Below are positions 1 to 4,817 of a stretch of 5,416 nucleotides of DNA, piece after piece. The notes under the pieces were generated by a model. The model saw only the letters and a list, made by a program, of their open reading frames with translations. It was not told the DNA's origin and searched no databases. This DNA is from Methanomicrobiales archaeon (GTDB lineage: Archaea > Halobacteriota > Methanomicrobia > Methanomicrobiales > Methanospirillaceae): positions 1 through 5,416 of the forward strand of contig JAAYPD010000231.1 in the NCBI GenBank assembly GCA_012520015.1, written 5' to 3'. Both the position numbers and the translations under genes were made by a program. Every line of letters begins with the position of its first letter. Position 1 is the stretch's first letter.

Positions 1-920
1 ATATAATACAGGTCAGCTATGGATATGGTCTTTTTACTGGAGGTCTTGGACTTCATTATGGTGCCGAACGTATTGGTGCAACCGTCCTTCCAACCTCAAT
101 CGGGAATACTAAACGGCAGATAGAACTGATGCAGGATTTACGGGTGACTGCAATTGCCTGCACGCCATCTTACCTTCTTCATATGGGAGAAGTAGCAGAG
201 AAGATGGGTGTTTCGATAAAAAATGATACTTTACTTCGAAAAGCCATCGTTGGTGCCGAACCCTGGAGCGAGCAGATGAGATCAAGGATAAGGGAAAGCC
301 TTGGGGTCGATGCTTATGATATCTATGGCACCAGTGAACTCTCCGGTCCGTTATTTTGCGAATGCGAGTGTAAGCAGGGTTTTCATGTATGGTCTGACCT
401 TATCTACCCTGAGATCCTTGATCCTGACTCACAGGAACCCCTCCCGCCAGGGGAGCGTGGTGAACTTGTTGTTACCATGCTTCAAAAGGATGCTCTTCCG
501 ATCATCAGGTACAGGACAGGAGATATTACGGCGATCAAAGATGATCCGTGCCCCTGTGGAAGAACACATCCAAGGCTTGAGAGGCTCTCGGGCAGGGTTG
601 ATGATATGCTTATCATCCGTGGGATCAATGTCTTCCCAAGCCAGATAGAACATGCCCTTCTTGGAATACCTGAGGTTGCCGAGCATTTCATGATAGAGGT
701 TGACCGGAAAGGGGCTCTTGATGATATGCTTGTGAGGGTTGAACTTGCCAGGGAAGCCTTTTCAGATAAAATATCAGATCTCATGAGGATCAGGCAGCAT
801 GTCGAAAAGGTTCTGAAGAGTTCATTAAATGTGCAGGTCTCCGTGGAACTGACCGAACCTGGAACCCTTCCCAGGTTTGAAGGCAAAGCTAAACGTGTGA
901 TTGACAAGAGGTTGATTTAA
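1..920 (+). CDS. paaK: Phenylacetate-CoA ligase (aryl-CoA ligase), 5'-truncated by window edge
   Basis: ANL-superfamily AMP-forming ligase: aryl acid + ATP + CoA gives aryl-CoA + AMP + PPi, in the cytoplasm. The frame is open from base 3, so the ATG at 129 is internal and the true start and P-loop lie left of the window. About 305 C-terminal residues of a family usually near 430 are present. Visible motifs, in order: YGYGLFTGG (about 18-44), YDIYGTSE (about 318-341), the RTGD nucleotide-binding motif (about 512-523), the GRVDDMLIIRGINVFP hinge (about 592-636), and the C-terminal GKAKR whose first Lys (885-887) is the expected catalytic lysine. Two cysteine clusters, CECEC (about 357-371) and CPCG (about 549-560), could bind metal; that is inference. 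Methanogens are known to assimilate aryl acids via such ligases plus indolepyruvate ferredoxin oxidoreductase, a plausible role here. Stop TAA; the next gene starts at the next base. Substrate (phenylacetate, indoleacetate or hydroxyphenylacetate) cannot be told. Confidence 0.93.
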   Translation, partial: IIQVSYGYGLFTGGLGLHYGAERIGATVLPTSIGNTKRQIELMQDLRVTAIACTPSYLLHMGEVAEKMGVSIKNDTLLRKAIVGAEPWSEQMRSRIRESLGVDAYDIYGTSELSGPLFCECECKQGFHVWSDLIYPEILDPDSQEPLPPGERGELVVTMLQKDALPIIRYRTGDITAIKDDPCPCGRTHPRLERLSGRVDDMLIIRGINVFPSQIEHALLGIPEVAEHFMIEVDRKGALDDMLVRVELAREAFSDKISDLMRIRQHVEKVLKSSLNVQVSVELTEPGTLPRFEGKAKRVIDKRLI

Positions 921-1355
921 ATGAGTTGTGAGCATTATATGATCCGTCAGATCTCGGTTTTTTCTGAGAATAAACCCGGCAGGCTTGCTGCAATGGCCAG
1001 GGCATGCCAGGAAGAAGATGTAAATATACTTGCTTTTTCAATAGCAGAAGCTGATGGTTTTGGTGTTATCAGGGCGCTTGTAGACAAACCTGATATTGCA
1101 TATGAAAAACTAACTTCACTGGGTTTTAATGTTGCATTTACCCATGTCATTGCGGTTGAGATGAAGGATGAACCCGGGGGTCTCTTTGAGATTGCATCAA
1201 AGCTTAGCGAGGCAGAGATAAACATCGAATATTCCTACGCTTTTTCTGGTAAAAGCAGGGCTGTCCTCATCTTACGTGTTGACCAGGTTGAAGAGGCGGT
1301 ACGTCTGCTCCTTCATCATAAATTCACACTGATTGGTTCAGAAGCAATTTACTAA
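921..1355 (+). CDS. Tandem ACT-domain amino-acid-binding protein
   Basis: A 144-residue protein made of two ACT domains and nothing else. The first runs from about residue 8 to 70 (QISVFSENKPGRLAAMARAC, then NILAFSIAEADGFGVIRALV). The second runs from about 76 to 140 (VIAVEMKDEPGGLFEIASKL, then NIEYSYAFSGKSRAVLILRV). Each carries the N/E-x-PG(R/G)L turn that typically shapes the ligand site between ACT domains. ACT modules bind amino acids and regulate metabolic enzymes. No catalytic or DNA-binding domain is attached, so it probably acts as a stand-alone sensor or partner protein. The ATG follows the paaK stop with no gap. A Shine-Dalgarno-like GAGGT (908-912) sits 8 bases upstream inside the paaK 3' end, which fixes the start and suggests translational coupling. 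The gene pair points to aromatic amino acids as ligand, but that is inference from context. Confidence 0.92.
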   Translation: MSCEHYMIRQISVFSENKPGRLAAMARACQEEDVNILAFSIAEADGFGVIRALVDKPDIAYEKLTSLGFNVAFTHVIAVEMKDEPGGLFEIASKLSEAEINIEYSYAFSGKSRAVLILRVDQVEEAVRLLLHHKFTLIGSEAIY

Positions 1356-1365
1356 AACAACAATC

Positions 1366-1380
1366 TGCCACTTTTTTCAA
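1366..1380 (+). terminator. U-tract terminator after the paaK-ACT unit
   Basis: A run of six T (1372-1377) lies 17 bases after the ACT-gene stop, with no strong hairpin before it. Archaeal RNA polymerase typically ends transcription at such oligo-T tracts. The 11-mer CTTTTTTCAAA recurs identically just after the DJ-1 gene at 1968-1978. Confidence 0.5.
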
Positions 1381-1387
1381 ACCATAC

Positions 1388-1400
1388 ATTTATAAATTAG
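1388..1400 (+). promoter_or_regulatory. Archaeal TATA box for the DJ-1/PfpI gene
   Basis: ATTTATAAATTAG matches the archaeal box A consensus and is centred near 1394. Archaeal transcription normally starts about 25 bases downstream, which would be near 1419. That falls on or next to the possible GTG start (1419) and about 9 bases before the ATG (1428), so the mRNA should have a very short or no leader. Confidence 0.6.
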
Positions 1401-1427
1401 TGCGAAGACTTCCCTTCAGTGAAGAGC

Positions 1428-1967
1428 ATGCCAGAAGAGAAAAGAGTGCTGATAGTTATTGCCCCGGTAAAGTTTCGGGACGAGGAACTTTCTGAGCCTA
1501 TAAAGTATCTTGAGAAGGCCGGAATCGGGTATGATATAATCTCAACACAGACCGGCCTTGCAGTCGGGATGCTGGGCGGGAAGATACTTATTGAAAAGAC
1601 CGTGCAGGATATCACCCAGGCGGGAATAAACAGGTACGGTGGAATACTGATAGTTGGTGGCGGCGGCTCTCCAGATCACCTGTGGAACAGCGTCCCGCTC
1701 CAGGCCCTTGTAAAAGAGTTTTATGCCGCTGGAAAGGTTGTATCTGCCATCTGTCTCTCGTCAGTTGTTCTTGCAAAGGCGGGGGTACTAAAAGAAAAAC
1801 AGGCAACTGTATGGAATGATGATGCCGCTATCGAGCAGTTAAGAGAAGGTGGTGCCACATATAAGCCCGAACCCATCGTCACCGACGGGAAGGTAATTAC
1901 GGCAAACGGCCCACTTGCTGCCGCAGGATTTGGTGAGAAAGTTGCCAGGGCTGTACTGGCAGCATAA
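1428..1967 (+). CDS. DJ-1/PfpI family protein (class I glutamine amidotransferase-like fold)
   Basis: About 179 residues, a full-length single DJ-1/PfpI domain. Visible marks, numbered from the ATG at 1428: the N-terminal strand VLIVIAP followed by FRDEEL, whose second Glu (Glu20) matches the conserved acidic residue of the family; the GILIVGGGG strand-loop (about 72-80); and the nucleophile elbow SAICLSS with Cys109. The residue after Cys is Leu rather than the His of PfpI-type proteases, so protease activity of the PfpI kind is doubtful. Family members act as chaperones, glyoxalases, debated deglycases or redox sensors; which applies here cannot be told. Two starts are possible: GTG at 1419 (182 residues), which would be nearly leaderless, or ATG at 1428 with a GTGA Shine-Dalgarno-like tetramer (1419-1422) before it. 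I prefer the ATG. Own promoter upstream; terminator at 1969-1974. Convergent with the SpeD-like gene. Confidence 0.9.
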   Translation: MPEEKRVLIVIAPVKFRDEELSEPIKYLEKAGIGYDIISTQTGLAVGMLGGKILIEKTVQDITQAGINRYGGILIVGGGGSPDHLWNSVPLQALVKEFYAAGKVVSAICLSSVVLAKAGVLKEKQATVWNDDAAIEQLREGGATYKPEPIVTDGKVITANGPLAAAGFGEKVARAVLAA

Positions 1968-2030
1968 CTTTTTTCAAAGATCAAACCGGCAGGTTTTAAA
2001 ACAAAATAAAAGAAAAGGGTATTGAGGGTT
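1968..2030. terminator. Bidirectional terminator region between convergent genes
   Basis: The 63-base gap between two convergent stops is T-rich on both strands. On + it holds T6 (1969-1974) right after the DJ-1 stop. On - the stretch about 1994-2020 reads as repeated U-runs (CTTTTCTTTTATTTTGTTTT) after the SpeD-like stop. Both suit archaeal oligo-U termination. Confidence 0.5.
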
Positions 2031-2471
2031 TTAGTCCCGGAATGCAATGTGGACAGTCATCTTGTCTGCACCAAAGAATTCCCTGCAGAATTCTGCGGTG
2101 AGTTGCGGTGCATATTCCTTGCATGAGAAGATGTCAAGGTATGCAGAGTTGGTTTCGTTTGCAAAGTGTGCACTGATAAGTGAAGTCTCGATCAGCTGGG
2201 TCATGGAATAGCCTGCAACGCGTTCACATGGACCAAAGTTGATTATCTGTGGTTCTCCAAACCGCTTCATCTTAATAAGGTCACAGAGCTGGATGACAAA
2301 ATCCCTGATCTTACCTGCATCTCTGATGGTCTCAGGGTTGCAATTCTTCAGGTCAACACTGGCATAAAGACCCCAGGCGTTTCTGGATTTAAACTCCTCC
2401 ATAATCTCCTGATCTGATTTTGCTGGTGCGGTTGCGATTCCTTCCCTGGTTGGAACAAGTATGTCTATCAT
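2031..2471 (-). CDS. S-adenosylmethionine decarboxylase (SpeD)-like pyruvoyl protein, divergent
   Basis: 146 residues, longer than typical archaeal SpeD (about 120-125) through an N-terminal extension of about 30 residues. The AdoMetDC core begins near residue 32 (WGLYASVDLKNCNPE). In bacterial/archaeal SpeD the pyruvoyl-forming Ser, the His and the catalytic Cys are spaced 5 and 15 residues apart (Ser63, His68, Cys83 in Thermotoga maritima). Here Ser97, His102 and Cys117 keep that spacing exactly. The residue before the Ser, normally Glu in the ESH cleavage motif, is Thr96, and the residue after it is Leu98 instead of His. The HTWPE block is HFANE: Glu106 kept, Trp replaced by Ala104. Self-cleavage therefore looks possible, but substrate choice is uncertain; some SpeD homologues have been reported to decarboxylate other amino acids. 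Start ATG (2469-2471) has a clear AAGGAG Shine-Dalgarno 7 bases upstream. Stop TAA. No polyamine genes are visible nearby. Confidence 0.8.
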   Translation of the reverse strand: MIDILVPTREGIATAPAKSDQEIMEEFKSRNAWGLYASVDLKNCNPETIRDAGKIRDFVIQLCDLIKMKRFGEPQIINFGPCERVAGYSMTQLIETSLISAHFANETNSAYLDIFSCKEYAPQLTAEFCREFFGADKMTVHIAFRD

Positions 2472-2476
2472 GGTGT

Positions 2477-2486
2477 ATCTCCTTTT
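2477..2486 (-). promoter_or_regulatory. Strong Shine-Dalgarno of the SpeD-like gene
   Basis: On the - strand AAAAGGAGAT precedes the ATG with 7 bases between the AGGAG core (2479-2483) and the start codon. It is the strongest ribosome binding site in the window and decides the start of the SpeD-like gene. Confidence 0.7.
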
Positions 2487-2509
2487 GACTCATTCACGTG
2501 TATCCCTGA

Positions 2510-2520
2510 GGATTTAAGGT
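2510..2520 (-). promoter_or_regulatory. Possible TATA box for the SpeD-like gene (weak)
   Basis: On the - strand CCTTAAATC is TATA-like and would place the transcript start near 2490, just ahead of the Shine-Dalgarno at 2479-2483. The match is weak, and the AT-rich DNA further upstream offers other candidates. Confidence 0.3.
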
Positions 2521-2555
2521 TTACTATGAGCAAAAGTGCCTGAATTTAGAATAAC

Positions 2556-2855
2556 CCATAATTGAACCTTAAAAAAAAATTTAGGCGATTTAAAACAATT
2601 TTAATGAAAAAATATCGATTTATCCTTGAAATTTAAAATCACGGCAAATTCTGGTTTTTGATCTCTGCGTATAATCGAAATAAATCATTTCAAATCCGTT
2701 TTAGGGCTTGCGCGGGAATATTGGCATTTTTACTCATCACGATCTCAATAAAAAGGAAAATTTGCAGGAGGTTTTTCAAAATTTCGTATAATTGCAAATA
2801 TTTTCGCTCAAAAAAATATGTAATTTCAGGGCATTTTTACTTCACCATTGTTAAT
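2556..2855. other. AT-rich intergenic stretch without a credible gene
   Basis: GC is about 30% by hand count for 2581-2850, well below the flanking genes. One open frame crosses it on + from a TTG at 2658 to 2954, but its product is low-complexity Lys/Arg/Phe/Ile-rich, has no ribosome binding site, and runs through the base-composition change at about 2856. I see no real gene. A 12-base direct repeat GGCATTTTTACT occurs at 2723-2734 and 2830-2841, and CGTATAAT occurs twice (near 2668 and 2785). Origin-binding boxes, CRISPR repeats and tRNA motifs were looked for and not seen. Confidence 0.5.
2723..2841. repeat. 12-base direct repeat pair GGCATTTTTACT
   Basis: Identical copies at 2723-2734 and 2830-2841, starts 107 bases apart, each followed by a similar TCA/CATCAC-like sequence. 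In AT-rich DNA this could be chance. It could also be a paired operator or promoter element. Confidence 0.3.
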
Positions 2856-2860
2856 TACAT

Positions 2861-2980
2861 GGGTTACAGCCAGCCTGATAGCACTTTATGGGTGTACTTC
2901 GGCGAGGTGCCGCACGTGTTCCCACCGAAATTGTGGCACCATCCCCGGGTTTAGTGATCCGGTCTTCAGCCAGGGATGGA
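2861..2980. other. GC-rich intergenic block with two inverted repeats; possible structured RNA
   Basis: About 57% GC by hand count, set abruptly against the AT-rich DNA on its left. Hairpin 1: GGTGCCGCA (2906-2914) pairs with TGTGGCACC (2932-2940), 9 pairs including one G-U, loop of 17. Hairpin 2: CCATCCC (2939-2945) pairs perfectly with GGGATGG (2973-2979), enclosing a small CCGGG/TCCGG stem-loop (2945-2949 with 2958-2962). The two outer hairpins share 2939-2940, so they compete for two bases. It could be a structured RNA on either strand, the 3' UTR of the - strand membrane-protein gene, or the end of a small mobile element. It matches no RNA family I can name; no tRNA T-loop, SRP or RNase P motif is visible. 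Confidence 0.4.
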
Positions 2981-2988
2981 ATTGTGCG

Positions 2989-3597
2989 CTAATTGCTCCT
3001 TCCAAGAAAGAACGGGATTAACAGCACGACGGCAAAAATAAGCCAGAATTGTGCAAATAAAAAGAGCAGGTGTTCCTGTCCTTCATCATAATATCTTATC
3101 TCCACAGAGCGCACTTTCGTCCAGGAGATCCTGGTAGTATTATTCCCTTCTTCTATTACTGATCCTGAAGGCTGAAGGGATGTAAGCAGGGGATTGGTTA
3201 TCATGAACGGATGTGGAAGGGTAAATGACACGTCTGCCGGTTCTGTAAAGAGAAGATGAATGGTGTTTGAAGTCACCGCCGACTAATAGGAGATTGAATA
3301 ATTTCCTTTTGGGAATTTCAGCTCTCCACGGTCAGGAGTGATCTCAAGACTGCTGGTCTCATTTCTTACCGTGAGATTTATCGGCTGTAATGGTATGCGC
3401 TCACCAACCATCCCAGGCTGGATGAGATCGTACCTGCCGGTCTCATTGACAAGAACTGTAGCATAATACCTATATCCTTCATCGTCCAGCGTGGCCGAGA
3501 AGGAGATCCCTGAAACAGGGATCATGCACAGTATCAGAGCTGTAATGCAGCAAGCAGCGATTCTAAAGTGGCGTCGCATGCGATCGGTGGAGCACAT
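2989..3597 (-). pseudogene. Secreted/membrane-anchored protein of unknown function, interrupted by an in-frame TAG
   Basis: Two open stretches, 3597-3286 and 3282-2989 on -, lie in the same frame, separated only by TAG at 3283-3285. Read through, they give one coherent 202-residue protein. The N-terminus is a basic stretch (MRRHFR) and hydrophobic signal peptide (about residues 7-35, ending near ISFSA). Next comes an extracellular beta-rich domain (YRYYATVLVNETGRYDL, PKGNYSISY, then SNTIHLLFTEPADVSFTLP), and finally one C-terminal membrane helix (about 177-198, FLFAQFWLIFAVVLLIPFF) ending in GRSN. The topology, an exported domain held by a C-terminal anchor, only makes sense if both halves are joined. 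The function is not recognised; a DUF-type archaeal envelope family is likely. Start ATG 3597 or 3579; neither has a Shine-Dalgarno, and both lie inside the thrC 3' end (64- or 46-base overlap), suggesting coupled expression. The final stop is also TAG (2989-2991). It is either a recent nonsense mutation, a sequencing error or genuine UAG decoding. Confidence 0.75.
3283..3285 (-). other. In-frame amber (UAG) codon inside the membrane-protein gene
   Basis: Reading on -, the codons are ATC TCC TAT TAG TCG GCG GTG ACT TCA, with protein-like sequence on both sides in one frame (SISY, amber, SAVTSN). A restart at the GTG (3274-3276) has no Shine-Dalgarno and would begin in the middle of the domain without a signal peptide. 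A single C-to-T change from CAG (Gln) is the simplest origin. Confidence 0.85.
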
Positions 3598-4742
3598 TGT
3601 TTTATTACTGTTTCAGGATCCTTTAGCAGGTGGCCTGTAACCACGCATACAATCCTCTCGTCACGATCGATGACCCCGGCATCTGCCAGTTTTTTCACGC
3701 CGGCAACCGATGCAGCCGATGCGGGTTCGACTCCGATGCCTTCTTTTTGCGCGAGGTCCTGTTGCATTGCCAGTATCTCTTCATCGGTGACAAAGTCTGC
3801 AGTACCTCTGCTCATCCTGATTGCCCTGATAACCTTCTCTGCATTGACCGGAGCTCCTATCCTTATGGCAGTTGCCACCGTTTCAGGTGATTCTTCCGGG
3901 ATTACCTCTGGAAGGTTCTGCTTTATTGCTTTTACAACCGGTTGGGAACCTTCTGCCTGGATCCCTGTCATCATCGGCACCTTGTCAACAAACCCGAGTT
4001 CTGAAAGTTCAAGCAGTCCTTTGTATACTGCAGAGATATTGCCGGCATTTCCTACCGGCAGTACCATGCGATCAGGGACTTCCCCATTCAGCTGGTCTAT
4101 CGTCTCAAACCCGATGGTCTTCTTCCCTTCAAGCCTGTATGGGTTTACAGAATTGAGGAGGTATATCCCTTTTGTCTCGCAGAGATCCCTGACCATCTCC
4201 AGCGCCCTGTCAAAGTTACCATTGATGGAGATGACCTTTGCCCCGTGCATTAATGCCTGGGCTACCTTTCCAAGTGCAACCTTTCCGGCTGGAAGCAGGA
4301 CAACAACCGGGATACCTGCTTTGGCCCCATATGCTGCAAGTGACGCAGATGTATTTCCTGTACTTGCGCAGGCCACCGATCTCATCCCAAGCTGAAGGGC
4401 CATTGAAACACCAACCGTCATGCCACGGTCCTTGAACGATCCGGTGGGGTTCATCCCTTCGTGTTTTGCATACAATTCCTTAATTCCAAGTTCCTCTCCG
4501 ATTCTTTTCAGGTGATAAAGGGGTGTTCCTCCTTCCTGAAGAGTAACCGGCTCACCTGAAACGGGAAGCAGTTCACGATATCTCCACACCGAAATAGGAC
4601 GTGACAACCATTCCTTCCTTGTAATATTGATATTTGCAAGGTCATAACTGACCTCAAGAAGGTGCCCGCATTTACTGCAGGTGTATATCACGGCGTCGGA
4701 ACGGTATTTTGCACCACACCCGATGCACACGAGATCGAACAT
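3534..4742 (-). CDS. thrC: Threonine synthase (PLP-dependent, archaeal type with zinc ribbon)
   Basis: Converts O-phospho-L-homoserine to L-threonine with PLP, in the cytoplasm, the last step of threonine synthesis. 402 residues, normal for the archaeal form. Domains: a Cys4 zinc ribbon (Cys6, Cys9, Cys22, Cys25), then the fold-type II PLP domain. Motifs: EGGTPLY (70-76), NPTGSFKDRGM with the PLP-binding Lys104, ASTGNTSASLAAYGAK (126-141), LLPAGKVALGK (149-159), the phosphate-binding loop PVGNAGN (229-235) and EPASAASVAG near the C-terminus. The sequence runs closely parallel to Methanocaldococcus-type threonine synthase as I remember it, which argues against the related cysteate synthase of coenzyme M biosynthesis. 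ATG start at 4740-4742; no Shine-Dalgarno precedes it (CTTTTCTTCT), so translation may be leaderless, with a weak TATA-like TATGAAGTAA about 25-34 bases upstream. Stop TGA. The 3' end overlaps the start of the downstream membrane-protein gene in another frame. Confidence 0.96.
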   Translation of the reverse strand: MFDLVCIGCGAKYRSDAVIYTCSKCGHLLEVSYDLANINITRKEWLSRPISVWRYRELLPVSGEPVTLQEGGTPLYHLKRIGEELGIKELYAKHEGMNPTGSFKDRGMTVGVSMALQLGMRSVACASTGNTSASLAAYGAKAGIPVVVLLPAGKVALGKVAQALMHGAKVISINGNFDRALEMVRDLCETKGIYLLNSVNPYRLEGKKTIGFETIDQLNGEVPDRMVLPVGNAGNISAVYKGLLELSELGFVDKVPMMTGIQAEGSQPVVKAIKQNLPEVIPEESPETVATAIRIGAPVNAEKVIRAIRMSRGTADFVTDEEILAMQQDLAQKEGIGVEPASAASVAGVKKLADAGVIDRDERIVCVVTGHLLKDPETVIKQCAPPIACDATLESLLAALQL

Positions 4743-4805
4743 AGAAGAAAAGGTTAGCTCGTGTTCTTACTTCATACTGTGGGAGACAAGTGGGACAGGG
4801 GGAGT

Positions 4806-4817
4806 TAAAAAAGGTTA
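4806..4817 (-). terminator. U-tract terminator after the response regulator
   Basis: On the - strand T6 (4807-4812) follows the regulator's TGA by five bases. This fits an archaeal oligo-U terminator and suggests that thrC is transcribed separately from the regulator. The 75-base gap 4743-4817 has no other clear signal. Confidence 0.4.

Noticed and set aside
598..731. 14-base direct repeat TTGATGATATGCTT at 598-611 and 718-731 within paaK
   Set aside because: Both copies encode DDML in the ligase frame with the same codons; explained by coding, with no sign of duplication around them.
2556..2855. AT-rich DNA as a replication origin
   Set aside because: No origin-recognition-box-like repeats and no orc1/cdc6 gene in the window.
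2658..2954. 98-codon open frame on + from a TTG, spanning the AT-rich gap
   Set aside because: No ribosome binding site, a rare start codon, low-complexity product, and it crosses an abrupt base-composition boundary. The short inner piece from the ATG at 2859 resembles no family I recognise.
2861..2980. tRNA, SRP RNA, RNase P RNA or a named riboswitch in the GC-rich block
   Set aside because: No T-loop GGTTCRA, no SRP helix 8 motif, no RNase P core, and no match to the TPP, cobalamin or fluoride riboswitch cores on either strand by eye.
2989..3276. The downstream half of the TAG-split gene as an independent gene starting at GTG 3274-3276
   Set aside because: No Shine-Dalgarno, would start in mid-domain, and lacks any export signal although the sequence leads to a C-terminal membrane anchor with an outside domain.
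3568..4395. Long + strand open frame (275 codons) opposite thrC
   Set aside because: Antisense shadow of a certain gene; Ser/Thr/Pro-rich product with no motifs.
3534..4742. Cysteate synthase (coenzyme M pathway) instead of threonine synthase
   Set aside because: The sequence follows archaeal threonine synthase motif by motif, including the Cys4 ribbon and the C-terminal EPASAASVAG and TGHLLKDPE segments.
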